Shown piece after piece: positions 7,725 to 16,184 of a stretch of DNA of 34,341 nucleotides. This DNA is from an uncultured Christensenella sp. GTDB lineage: Bacteria > Bacillota > Clostridia > Christensenellales > UBA1242. The stretch spans positions 1-34,341 of the forward strand of contig CAJJUK010000014.1 of the NCBI GenBank assembly GCA_905195085.1, read 5' to 3'. Under the pieces are notes generated by a model, which worked only from the letters and a program-made list of their open reading frames with translations, was not told the DNA's origin and made no database searches. The position numbers and the translations under genes were made by a program. How positions within the stretch are numbered: the first letter of the stretch is position 1; every line of letters begins with the position of its first letter.

Positions 7725-9397
7725 TTAATCAAAAATTAGAATCTTGTTAAATACAATGTCAGCTAACATCTCCGTTCTTTTTTCGATGTCCCAATCTTTG
7801 TCATAATTTTTTACAAAGTCTGCAACTAATAAAAATTTTGATTTACCATAGACGCTCAGTTTATCTGGTAAAAGCATATCTCCAATTTCGTCGTTCAAAT
7901 TTTTCTCCAATGGCAGCAAATTCCCTAATTGAACAACGATTTCATCTTCTGTACTGTCAGGAACTATATGTTCTATTGTATAATCATAATCGTTCTTGTC
8001 TCCAAAGTAATTTTCTATGATATCCAAAACAATTCTCACTGAATTACTCATTTGTGAACCTGTGAATAGCTTGTGTTTTGAACTAGAATACCCGATTTTT
8101 TTAAAAGCAATTACAAACCAATTATAGCCTGGCATTCTTTCTTTTATAGCCTTCTTAAAATCAGACAACATCTGATGAGAAAAATTATTTTCTAATAATC
8201 CAGAATATTTATAAACAACATCTTCTAGTTTGTTTGAATTCTCTTGTCCAATAATATTATAACAAACAAAAAAGTTATAGAGATACATTAAAGTACTATT
8301 GTATTCCTCTTCAGATAAATTACCTAGATTTTTTTGATGCATTAAACTTAAAATCAATGGTCTGAATTGTCTTTGCCTTCTTGTCTTAAAAAACTTAAAC
8401 ACTTTGCTTTCGGTTAAACTGCAATCCTTACCTTCAGGGTAAATTATTTTTTTATAAAAATCTGATTTTAAAATGATATCTTCTAATAAATCAGTGGTAC
8501 TTTTACCTTTCTCGTTTTTATTAATTATTTTATAAGGCCGATTGTCGGTTTTGTTAGATTTAATACCATATCTATGCGTTACATAATGGGCAAAAAACAA
8601 TGACATGTCGTCTCCGAGTTTATTTTCTACTTCACTCCATTTTGATTTTGCCTCATCTCTATCTTGTACTGGTTGTATATATCTCATTACAAAATTTTTA
8701 ATTAACTCGTGATCCTCTAGGTCTATACCTCTAGCATTTAAAATCTCAAAAATTGTATAAGAATCCTCATCATTAGTTGCATTTATTGATACAAACCCTA
8801 TAGAAAGTATAGTATCTAACAGTATTGAAATTAAATCTAAATTATTTTCGGTCTCAACAGAAATTTTCTCGTAAAAATATTTAAAACAATTTATAATAGA
8901 TTTATCTATATTGGGCAAACTTGATAGATCTTTGATGAAATTGTTAAATCCTTTCATATATAAGGTTTCTTTCGATTCTAATATTTCTCTGACAATATGA
9001 TGGACAGAATAATTACATAATTCAGAGATAATATTGCGTTTATTACCTTTACTGTCTACAGCCTCTAGATGTTTTTACTACCCTCAAAATTATCAAACAT
9101 TTGCTTCTCAGCAAATAAAAACATTATCGAGGATATCATGAGTGTTAAAGTTAACACTCTCTGTTGACCATCTATAATAGAAAATTTAGATACATTGAAC
9201 ACATTGCCTTCATTTTTTAACACAATACTACCTAAAAAGTGAGCGTTAGTTTTCCCAGTATAAACTAATTTGATATCTTCAAAAAGTTCTTCCCAATTAT
9301 TTTGATCCCATACATATCTTCTCTGATTTCTTGGTATTACATAAATTGAGTCATTAAATAAACTGTATATATCTTTCTGAGTTGCCGAAAAAGCCAT
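7725..9397 (-). pseudogene. DUF262/DUF1524 (GmrSD-type) restriction nuclease, split by a frameshift
   Basis: The gene starts at 9397 after a strong AGGAGGGG site. The first 110 residues are a DUF262 N-terminus with QRRYVWD and IIDGQQRVLTLTLM, the nucleotide-binding DGQQR motif. The frame ends at about 9065. The same protein continues in another frame to 7725, with NARGIDLEDHELIKNF (the conserved late DUF262 motif) and a C-terminal DUF1524 nuclease containing YTIEHIVPDS (His-x-x-Pro of the His-Me/HNH type) and QLGNLLPLEKNLN. Adding one A to the five-A run at 9072-9076 (minus strand) joins the halves as SKKHLEAVD, giving about 557 residues. Relatives are Type IV enzymes or phage-defence effectors that act on modified DNA. 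A winged-helix partner lies upstream. Real mutation, phase variation or sequencing error are all possible causes. Confidence 0.82.
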
Positions 9398-9441
9398 TTC
9401 CCCTCCTTAACACTTACATTATGTTTATTGTTACATAAATT

Positions 9442-9711
9442 TTATTTTACAACTTCCCAAATTCCTTTAGGGCTTGAATCATCTCCTCGAGTATTTTCTC
9501 TTGTCGACGCAGGTTTCATTTTACCTTGCTTCCTCAATTGCGTTGCTGCCCATCTTATATCATAGTTCCAGGTATAAAAGATATCGTCACTTTCTTGAAG
9601 ATCTTTTCCATGTTTTTTCCAGAACAATTTAAAGATATCCATCATACAAGCTCTACCGCCAAGTTCATCTATAAGATCGTATAAAATATCCGGCAAATCA
9701 TTTCTATCCAT
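9442..9711 (-). CDS. Mrr-N-like winged-helix partner of the DUF262 gene
   Basis: The 89-residue protein (ILYDLIDELGGRACMMDIFK ... DIRWAATQLRKQGKMKPA ... GIWEV) has the layout of the Mrr N-terminal winged helix: a helix, a Leu-Gly-Gly turn, WAATQLRKQGKM as the recognition part and a final Gly-Ile-Trp strand. Such stand-alone domains often pair with restriction nucleases as DNA-binding or regulatory subunits. It lies 44 bases upstream of the DUF262 gene on the same strand and has its own AAAGGAG site. An extended -10 (TGTTATAAT on the minus strand, 9739-9747) stands in front of it, so it leads the operon. The function is inferred from fold and neighbourhood. Confidence 0.6.
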   Translation of the reverse strand: MDRNDLPDILYDLIDELGGRACMMDIFKLFWKKHGKDLQESDDIFYTWNYDIRWAATQLRKQGKMKPASTRENTRGDDSSPKGIWEVVK

Positions 9712-9738
9712 AAAACTCTCCTTTTGACTGGTATTTAT

Positions 9739-9747
9739 ATTATAACA
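9739..9747 (-). promoter_or_regulatory. Extended -10 promoter for the winged-helix/DUF262 operon
   Basis: The minus strand reads TGTTATAAT, a perfect -10 box with the upstream TG. A good -35 at the usual distance is not evident, as expected for extended -10 promoters. The IS3 transposase gene begins 55 bases further on, so the promoter survived the insertion. Confidence 0.55.
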
Positions 9748-9801
9748 TAAAATCCTACAATTTTAAAGCTTTTAAGGCTATAATATCTAACGGAGAATAA
9801 A

Positions 9802-10951
9802 ATGAACCGATACACTAAAGAATTTAAAGAAAAGATAATAACAGATTACCAACAAGGAACTACTTGCAAAAATATTTGTAAGAATTATTCCATACCTAAA
9901 AGTTGCTTGTATGACTGGCTCAAATTATATAGGGTAAAAACAAATAAAAAGACAGATGGCTTTACATATAGGCAATTTTTAGACTTGCAGAAAGACTTTG
10001 AGCGAACTAAGCAGGAGTTGGAGATCATAAAACTTTCGCATTGTTTCGCAGATTCTCCTCGCAAGCAAAAAGAGGAAGCGATTGAACGATTATTAGATAC
10101 TTTTCCAGTCAAAGCAATGTGTCATGTTCTGGATTTGCCAAAAGGAACTTTCTATAACTATCATCTCGGCCGAGTAAAAGTTACGCAATATGAGAAGCAT
10201 GATAATTTTCTTAAAACAGAAATAAGTAAAATTTTTGAAGAAAGCAATCATGGATTTGGAGCTTCTAAAATTACCGCGAAACTGAAATCACAAGGAGTGA
10301 AAGTTTCTGAGAAAAAAAGTCGTAAAGCTTATGCAGATTCTGAATCTCAAAAGCAAGCAATGTAAGAAAAGATCTTTTACCCCTCAAGAAAGCAAAGTAC
10401 AATTTCGCAAAAATTATCTTAAACAAAAATTTACTCAATCCGAACCTAACAAGTACTGGGTTGGAGATGTCACGATGATTAGAGTTGGTTTAAACAAATT
10501 TTATCTCTGCGTTATTCTCGATCTATTTTCTAGAAAAGTTATCGGTTACAGAGTTTCAAGTCAAAATAATACTCCTTTAATAATTCAAACATTCAAGGAC
10601 GCTTATGAAAGTCGGAACAGATCGAAAGGGCTTTGTTTTCATAGCGATCAAGGAGCAAGCTATACTAGCGAAGAATATAGAGGTTTGTTACACTCTTTAA
10701 AAGTTAAACAATCCTATTCTAGCAAAGGTAATCCGTATGACAATGCTGTAATTGAGTCATTCTTCTCAAATTTCAAACGAGAAGAAATCAACTCACACAA
10801 TTTTGAGTATTTTGAAGAACTTGAAGAATGTACTGACTCTTATATGAAATTTTATAATGATTATAGACCGCATGAGAGTCTAAAAAATAAAACTCCTAAC
10901 CAAGTCGAAGATGACTATAAGTTAGGAGTTCTTTCCGTACTGTCCGAGTAA
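9802..10951 (+). mobile_element. IS3-family transposase, fused OrfAB, with one frameshift
   Basis: The first 187 codons give an OrfA-like helix-turn-helix (MNRYTKEFKEKIITDYQQGT ... CLYDWLKLYR), a leucine-zipper-like helix and the start of OrfB (GTFYNYHLGR, then HGFGASKITAKL). The OrfB integrase core follows in another frame (10331-10951), with the DDE triad in WVGDVTMI, FHSDQGA and DNAVIESFFSNFKRE. The two frames join at a seven-A run (10312-10318): with six A residues the protein reads EKKVVKLMQILNLKSKQ without a break. This is not the usual position of the programmed -1 shift between orfA and orfB, and a +1 change is needed, so it is more likely a slip mutation. No terminal inverted repeats or target duplication could be identified. 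Confidence 0.88.
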
Positions 10952-10982
10952 AATGTTATCAAAACTCGCGTGCGGTGCATAA

Positions 10983-11070
10983 TGGCGGAGAGTTAGGGAT
11001 TCGAACCCCAGGAGGCTTTCACCTCAACGGTTTTCAAGACCGCCGCTTTCGACCGCTCAGCCAACTCTCC
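10983..11070 (-). tRNA. tRNA-Ser (anticodon UGA)
   Basis: The minus strand folds into a class II tRNA. The acceptor GGAGAGT pairs with ACTCTCC, and the 3' end is an encoded G-CCA. The anticodon loop is CTTGAAA with anticodon TGA, which reads UCA-type serine codons. There is a long variable arm, and the T-loop is TTCGAAT. The gene's 3' end faces the accessory island to the left, the usual orientation for a tRNA used as an integration site. Confidence 0.97.
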
Positions 11071-11169
11071 ATATTTAAGTTTGCATTGTTATTATACACA
11101 TTTCTTCTTCTTTTTTCAACTATTTTTTTAAAATTGTTTAATTAATTTTTTCTTATGTCTTTAAGTTGT

Positions 11170-11200
11170 AAAAAATGGGCAATTTTATATGCCCATTTTT
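11170..11200. terminator. Bidirectional intrinsic terminator
   Basis: The stem AAAAATGGGC (11171-11180) with GCCCATTTTT (11191-11200) has T-runs on both strands. It ends the minus-strand SIMPL gene, whose stop codon overlaps the T-run. Confidence 0.85.
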
Positions 11201-11940
11201 TATTCAAATTTCACAGAAACCTTTGCTCTTATATCCATCTTCCCAATCAAGGAGTTGTCTTGAAGAGACTCGGAATATGCTTTGTACATGCTTGTGCTGG
11301 AATATACAGCTTCTTCGTTGATGCAGCAAATTGACAGGTCGTCCTTTCCAGTGATTTTTTCTGCTTTTTGTTTCGCATTTTCAAGTGCCATGTCCAAAAC
11401 TTCAGAGTAGATTTCATCTAAGTTTGAAATTTGATAGTTTATGTTTCTTATTGATGTGACGCCGTTTTGAGTTATTACATCAATAATGCTTGATACATTG
11501 GACAAGTCATTTGTGTCAATGCTGAATGTTGTTATTGAATGATAGCCAATTAATGATTTGTTATTGTTGTAGTCATAGCTTGGATATGATGTGAAACTGT
11601 CGAAAACGATGTTTTCTTTTGAAATGCCTGCGGCTTCCAGTTGAGAAAGTATTTCATTGAAAATCTGAAAATTTAAGTCTTTTGATTGTTGAATGTTTAG
11701 ATCCAAAGTTTCAATTGAAGCCACAATTGTTGCCATATCAGGTTGAACGCTTTTTGTCGCTTCGCCAATGACACATATAGAAAAATCTTCATCAATCCTA
11801 TTATCAACTGAAAATTCTTGTTGTCTAAAAAAATCTTCTGCTTTTGCATATTCTTGCGAATAAGACAAATTGGTCAAACCAACAGTCAAAGATGTGATTA
11901 CAAGCATGAGTGCCAACATACAAATTGTAAATCTTTTCAT
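11200..11940 (-). CDS. Secreted SIMPL-domain (DUF541) protein
   Basis: The 246-residue product opens with a signal peptide: MKR, then a hydrophobic core to about residue 24, with possible cleavage near residue 28 after SYS. The rest matches the SIMPL/DUF541 fold. Signs are the early strand ICVIGEATKSVQPDMATIVASIET, the central helix NLNFQIFNEILSQLEAAGIS-type segment, YDYNNNKSLIGYHSITTFSI, and the C-terminal ENAKQKAEKIT helix followed by a last strand. It should act outside the membrane. Family members have been linked to stress tolerance and receptor signalling, but no biochemical activity is settled. It is transcribed alone, with a GAGGGG site before the ATG and its own terminator. Confidence 0.85.
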   Translation of the reverse strand: MKRFTICMLALMLVITSLTVGLTNLSYSQEYAKAEDFFRQQEFSVDNRIDEDFSICVIGEATKSVQPDMATIVASIETLDLNIQQSKDLNFQIFNEILSQLEAAGISKENIVFDSFTSYPSYDYNNNKSLIGYHSITTFSIDTNDLSNVSSIIDVITQNGVTSIRNINYQISNLDEIYSEVLDMALENAKQKAEKITGKDDLSICCINEEAVYSSTSMYKAYSESLQDNSLIGKMDIRAKVSVKFE

Positions 11941-12133
11941 AAAATCCCCTCCTCTTTTTTTGAATGTGAATGTTGTAAAAAGTAATTTGAGAAGATTTTT
12001 GAAAAATAATACTGACTGCCAAAATTAGTTTTGAAATTTTAAAATTTGACATAATTGGCAACTTTTATTCCGAAAAAGTTGAGAGTATAAAAACATTTAA
12101 AGAAAGAAAAAATAATCTCGGAGGAATAAAGTT

Positions 12134-13387
12134 ATGAAATTCAATCCATTTTTGGAAAGGCCAAAAAAATTGGAAGCGTGCATGATGAGCTGGAAAGAAC
12201 TGGCACAAAAACCTTATGACAAGATGGAGTGCAGCCCATACACAAGAGTAAGATGCATCTTGATGAATGGAACGGAGTATGAAGCAGTTTGGTTTGGACA
12301 TCAATTTCACAGGCATTGTGCAGACAATGACTTAAGAAGAACAATCGCAATGATAAGGAGAAATGAACAGCAACAACAAAAGTTGATTGCTGGACTCAAG
12401 CCTTTGGACGAAAACATTCTTGAAACAACCATTGGTTATGAACAACTTGCAGTTGACTTGACTGCATTTTTGGCACAACATGTTAAAGATAAAAATGTTA
12501 AAAATGCTCTGGACTTTGCGTTGTTGGAAGATTTTGATCATCTTTATCGTTATGCAAATCTTCTTGAAACGGACATGGGCGCAAAAGCAGAAGATTATGT
12601 TGGCAAATACACAGAAATAACCCCAGGTCGTCCAACTGTTGCACATCATCGTCATCCTTATGACGAAGTTAAACAACCGATTGAAAACAGCAAGGCGGAC
12701 TTGTTTACAAAGTGTGCAGTTAACATCATCACTGCTGCCGAGCAACAAACAATGAACTATTATATGAATCTCGGTGCGTTCTATAAGAACCAAAAAGGTA
12801 GAGAACTTTACACAGAGATAGGCATGGTCGAAGAGCAACATGTTTCACAATATGGGAGTCTGATTGATCCTAATGTTAGTTGGTTTGAGATGTGTCTTAT
12901 GCATGAATATGTCGAGTGTTATTTATATTATTCAATGATGAATGATGAAAGTGATAAAAGAATCAAAACAATATGGGAAATGTTGTTGGAGCAAGAAATT
13001 GCACACCTGCATGCTTCTGCAGATAATCTCAAAAAATATGAAAAGAAAGACTGGCAAGAAGTTATCCCTAATGGTGATGTTCCGGAACTTGTTACGCTGA
13101 AATCTAACATTGAATATGTCAGAAAGATTTTGAAATCGACGGTGGAAAACACGGCCTATAGGGAAGGATATGTTGACATCAATGAAGTGCCAGATGATGC
13201 AAACTTTTTTAAATATCAAAACAAAATCCAAAAAGATGTTGAACAAAATGCGAGCCATAAAGTTGTTTGTGAACATATTAACAAATTTGGAGAAGATTAT
13301 AGATTTGAAATAAAAGCAAACCCCGTTAAAGAGTTGCAAGAAAGGAAGGAAGATAATGTTTGCATTGGCCGTGTTAAAGAAAAATAA
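12134..13387 (+). CDS. Ferritin-like di-iron protein, 417 residues, role unknown
   Basis: After a GGAGG site the protein shows one complete ferritin-like ligand set. E203 lies in AAEQQTMNYY, E233 with H236 in MVEEQH, E261 in HEYVECYLYY, and E288 with H291 in LEQEIAHLH. This is the Glu, Glu-x-x-His, Glu, Glu-x-x-His pattern of di-iron four-helix bundles. An earlier pair of helices (YEQLAVDLTAF near 102-112; EDFDHLYRY, D133/H136) may be a second, partial bundle. The N-terminal 60 residues and the last 110 residues match nothing I know. By analogy with rubrerythrin it could reduce peroxide or handle iron in the cytoplasm. It has no rubredoxin domain, so its electron donor is unknown. It is transcribed alone with a terminator downstream. 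Confidence 0.7.
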   Translation: MKFNPFLERPKKLEACMMSWKELAQKPYDKMECSPYTRVRCILMNGTEYEAVWFGHQFHRHCADNDLRRTIAMIRRNEQQQQKLIAGLKPLDENILETTIGYEQLAVDLTAFLAQHVKDKNVKNALDFALLEDFDHLYRYANLLETDMGAKAEDYVGKYTEITPGRPTVAHHRHPYDEVKQPIENSKADLFTKCAVNIITAAEQQTMNYYMNLGAFYKNQKGRELYTEIGMVEEQHVSQYGSLIDPNVSWFEMCLMHEYVECYLYYSMMNDESDKRIKTIWEMLLEQEIAHLHASADNLKKYEKKDWQEVIPNGDVPELVTLKSNIEYVRKILKSTVENTAYREGYVDINEVPDDANFFKYQNKIQKDVEQNASHKVVCEHINKFGEDYRFEIKANPVKELQERKEDNVCIGRVKEK

Positions 13388-13411
13388 AAGAGCAAAATTG
13401 ATTGCTCTTTT
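13386..13411. terminator. Intrinsic terminator between convergent genes
   Basis: The perfect 10-bp stem AAAAGAGCAA (13386-13395) with TTGCTCTTTT (13402-13411) is followed by further T residues. It ends the ferritin-like gene and may also serve the convergent dehydrogenase. Confidence 0.88.
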
Positions 13412-13426
13412 TTGTTTTCTGTGTTT

Positions 13427-14632
13427 TTATTCTCTGCAGTCCAACACAACCTTGATTGTGTCTCTTGGATTTTCAATAAGCAATTTGAATGCTTTTTTAT
13501 AGTCATCAAGTTTGAATCTGTGAGTGATGAAGCCATCTGTGACGAGTTGTTTTTTGAGCATCATATCTTTGACAATTTCAAAGGTTGACACTTTCTTTCC
13601 ATTATAATTTTCCATTCCGTGGCTGTCGACACCGATGATTTCAAGTCCTTGCCACCAAAGAGGTGTTTCGTCAAACTTGGTCTTTGTCATTTGGTAGCCA
13701 ATTTTAACAAGAGTTCCCTGTGCACGAAGCCATCTTAATGTGTCATTGAAAAGTGTCCCTTTTCCAACAGAATCATATATGACATCAAAACCGCCCAAAA
13801 TCATGCGGTTTTTGCCCTTTCCATAAATTTTTGCGTTGGTGGCTTTTGCAACTGCTTCGTATGGTTCACCAGTTAATATGACATCTGCTCCCAATTTCTT
13901 TGCAAACTCATGTTTGTTTGGATTGTTTTCCATTACATAAATTTTGCATTTAGGTTGAAGGAGTTTTGCAAATTGAATGACGTTAAGTCCAATCATTCCG
14001 GCACCAATAACCAACACTTTTTCATTTTCTTTTGGAACTCTTTTGAGAACTGCGTGTAATGAAACTGAAAATGGTTCAATCAATACAGCGTCATCATCAG
14101 ACAATCCATCAACGGACAGGAGTTGTCCCTCCGGAGCGAGATAGGAGTCACCCATTCCCGCCCCTGCGTGAATGTTATATTTGTTAGGTTCCCCGTAGTT
14201 CTCGCAATCAGCATAGTTTCCCGCTTTGCACATTTCGCATTGTTCGTCTTCGCTGTAACCCTTCAAATCACAACAAGCCATATATTTGTTCATGCAGACT
14301 CTGTCGCCGACCTTAAACTTCTTTACAGCACTTCCTACTTCGACAACTTCTCCAACAGTTTCATGTCCGAGATATGTAATTTTGGAACATGGGATTGGCA
14401 AAAATGCGGTGCTTGGGCCTTGAGCACATTTATAGAAAGTCATGTCAGATCCACAAATTCCAGTTTCAATGTTTTTGACCCTCACCCAATTGTCTGCAGG
14501 AAGTTTTGGATCTGGGAATTTTTTGTATCTGATTGGTGACAAACGGCTGTGATAACCCTTTTTTGAAAATGCTGTCAAAACTTTGATGATTGCGACTTTT
14601 GATATTTTGCCCTCAAAATATATTGTTTTCAT
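13427..14632 (-). CDS. Zinc-dependent medium-chain alcohol/polyol dehydrogenase
   Basis: This 401-residue enzyme belongs to the medium-chain dehydrogenase family. The catalytic zinc site is shown by C60 in GICGSD and by GHE at 89-91 (H90, E91). A cysteine cluster at 120/121, 132, 135 and 143 (DEQCEMCKAGNYADC) corresponds to the structural zinc lobe. The Rossmann motif VIGAGMIG is at 208-215, and IEPFSVSLHAV is the helix that holds the second catalytic zinc ligand. The substrate cannot be told; threonine-, sorbitol- and alcohol-dehydrogenase-like members look alike at this level. It is the second gene of an operon, and its GGAG site lies in the last codons of the upstream kinase gene. The N-terminal 45 residues before the catalytic domain are longer than usual. 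Confidence 0.85.
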   Translation of the reverse strand: MKTIYFEGKISKVAIIKVLTAFSKKGYHSRLSPIRYKKFPDPKLPADNWVRVKNIETGICGSDMTFYKCAQGPSTAFLPIPCSKITYLGHETVGEVVEVGSAVKKFKVGDRVCMNKYMACCDLKGYSEDEQCEMCKAGNYADCENYGEPNKYNIHAGAGMGDSYLAPEGQLLSVDGLSDDDAVLIEPFSVSLHAVLKRVPKENEKVLVIGAGMIGLNVIQFAKLLQPKCKIYVMENNPNKHEFAKKLGADVILTGEPYEAVAKATNAKIYGKGKNRMILGGFDVIYDSVGKGTLFNDTLRWLRAQGTLVKIGYQMTKTKFDETPLWWQGLEIIGVDSHGMENYNGKKVSTFEIVKDMMLKKQLVTDGFITHRFKLDDYKKAFKLLIENPRDTIKVVLDCRE

Positions 14633-14633
14633 T

Positions 14634-15194
14634 TTAATTCTCCTTCTTTAGAAATTTTTGAAATGATTTACAGATTTTATCTGCAAGTTGTTGTGGGGTT
14701 TTGTTTTTGCTGTTTAGAACCAAATCATAGTTTGTCAAATCCGAACAATCAATGTCGTAAGTCTTTTTATAAACTTCAAGTTCGTTGTTCCAACGGGAGA
14801 TTGTTGATCTTTTTGCTTCATCAAAGTCTGTATATTTTTCTTTTCCGACACGGTCTGAGTCCACTAGCCTTTTTGCAATCTCGTCTTCATCTAAATCAAT
14901 GAAAACTTTGAATGAATCTGGTAAAAAATGCCAAGCAACACGACTCTCTATGATGACATTTTGTCCATCAAATTTTTTGATGAAAGAAGGGATTTGTTTG
15001 TCCATATAAACATCAAAAGATGAATCATTAACACGAAAAGATGTAAATTCTTCAGTGCTCATTCCACGCCTTTTTGCTTCTTCTTTGAACATGTCGCCCA
15101 TGCTGATTCTTTTGAAACCATAGTCCTTTTCCAAGAGTTTTGCGATGGTGGACTTTCCACTGCAAGGTTTTCCTGTTATTGAAATAACCGCCAT
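14634..15194 (-). CDS. Cytidylate-kinase-like P-loop kinase (archaeal type)
   Basis: The ATG at 15194 is chosen because an AAGGAAAA ribosome site precedes it and the family's first strand starts there (MAVISITGKPCSGKST). The frame upstream is open but reads through the jag promoter region on the other strand. The 186-residue protein has Walker A GKPCSGKST (8-16), the lid-like segment DRVGKEKYTDFDEAKRST, and VIIESRVAWHFLPDSFKVFI, which matches the base-binding Arg and following strand of archaeal-type CMP kinases. It would phosphorylate CMP, dCMP or a similar nucleotide in the cytoplasm. The dehydrogenase gene follows with a 1-base gap. Whether the two cooperate is unknown. Confidence 0.75.
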   Translation of the reverse strand: MAVISITGKPCSGKSTIAKLLEKDYGFKRISMGDMFKEEAKRRGMSTEEFTSFRVNDSSFDVYMDKQIPSFIKKFDGQNVIIESRVAWHFLPDSFKVFIDLDEDEIAKRLVDSDRVGKEKYTDFDEAKRSTISRWNNELEVYKKTYDIDCSDLTNYDLVLNSKNKTPQQLADKICKSFQKFLKKEN

Positions 15195-15266
15195 ATCAAA
15201 TTTTCCTTTTATTGTTGTAATAATAGCACAAAAAGGCTTCATTTCAAAACATTTGCTAAAAAAAGA

Positions 15267-15295
15267 TTGATGTTTTTCGGCAAATGTGCTAAAGT
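15267..15295 (+). promoter_or_regulatory. Sigma-A promoter of jag
   Basis: TTGATG (15267-15272) and TAAAGT (15290-15295) are 17 bases apart, with TGC before the -10 making it extended. This gives jag its own promoter instead of read-through from yidC. Confidence 0.7.
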
Positions 15296-15321
15296 AAGAA
15301 TAAAAAAGGAGAATAGTTAAA

Positions 15322-16146
15322 ATGCGCTCATGTGAAGGTACAGGAAGAAATATTGAACAAGCAATCAACAATGCATTGTTGGAACTTAAGGCATCAAGAG
15401 AAGATGTGGATATCAAAATTTTGAGTGAAGGTGGGTTTTTGAAAAAAGCAAAAGTTTTGGTGTCAATTTCGGAAGATGCAATAGACAAATATGAAAAAAG
15501 AGAAAAACTTAAAGAAGAATTGTTAAAAGAAGAGAGTCCAGATGAGGACTTTGCTGAAACATTTGTAAAGAAAAAAATCAGTGTAAGTGCAACTGAAGAA
15601 GAGCCTAAAAAAGAAAAAGAGAGCAAAATAAAAATCATCACAGATGAGGAATACGTTGCCAGCGTTCCCGCAGTTGAAGAATCTGAAAAACATGAAAAGA
15701 AAATTTCAGGCGAAGAATTTTTGAATGGAGTTTTAAAGAGTCTTGGACTTGAAGGAACTGTGGAAAAAACAGAAGATGAAAGATTTGTTCGTTATCATTT
15801 AAGTGGAGAAAATTTGAATGATTTGATTGGACATCATGGGGAATGTATGCTTTCACTTTCCTATTTGATGTCTTTGGTTTGCAAGTCCGAAAACAGAAAG
15901 AGAGTTGTTTTGGACATTGAGAACTATCGTGAAAAAAGAGCAGAATCTTTGACAGCACTTGCAAAGAGAGTTGCAAGCAAGGTTGCCAAGACAGGAAGAT
16001 ATTACAAATTTGAACCTATGGATGCGAGTGAAAGAAAGATCATACACACCGCTCTTCAAGATGATGACAGAGTGACAACTTTGAGCAAAGGAGAAGAGCC
16101 ACATAGATATTTGATTGTTTTCCCAAGAGAATACAAAGAAGATTAA
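15322..16146 (+). CDS. jag: Jag/KhpB RNA-binding protein
   Basis: The 274 residues follow the Jag layout. The Jag-N domain at 1-50 has the signature EGTGRNIEQAINNAL and SEGGFLKKAKVLV. A charged linker rich in Glu and Lys spans about 55-130. A KH domain with the loop LIGHHGE follows, then a C-terminal R3H domain (ERKIIHTALQDDDRVTTLSK ... PHRYLIVFP). Jag binds RNA with KhpA and affects cell elongation and division in Bacillota. In most relatives it follows rnpA and yidC and precedes mnmE. Here it has its own promoter and terminator, yidC is not upstream, and an opposite-strand gene separates it from mnmE. An AAAAGGAG site sits upstream of the ATG. Confidence 0.93.
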   Translation: MRSCEGTGRNIEQAINNALLELKASREDVDIKILSEGGFLKKAKVLVSISEDAIDKYEKREKLKEELLKEESPDEDFAETFVKKKISVSATEEEPKKEKESKIKIITDEEYVASVPAVEESEKHEKKISGEEFLNGVLKSLGLEGTVEKTEDERFVRYHLSGENLNDLIGHHGECMLSLSYLMSLVCKSENRKRVVLDIENYREKRAESLTALAKRVASKVAKTGRYYKFEPMDASERKIIHTALQDDDRVTTLSKGEEPHRYLIVFPREYKED

Positions 16147-16150
16147 TCAA

Positions 16151-16184
16151 AAAGAGCATGACATTTTGTCACGCTCTTTTTTTC
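16151..16184. terminator. Intrinsic terminator after jag
   Basis: AAAGAGC-A-TGACA pairs with TGTCA-C-GCTCTTT around a TTT loop (one mismatch), followed by a run of T. The convergent minus-strand gene ends inside the 3' arm. Confidence 0.85.

Noticed and set aside
12332..12841. 169-residue minus-strand frame inside the ferritin-like gene, and similar long antisense frames elsewhere
   Set aside because: They lie fully opposite recognised genes, have Cys/Phe-rich compositions typical of antisense translation, and lack ribosome sites.
15195..15641. Upstream extension of the kinase frame to 335 residues
   Set aside because: It runs through the jag promoter and coding region on the other strand. 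The extension is low-complexity (Ser/Phe/Leu) and a ribosome site marks the start at 15194.
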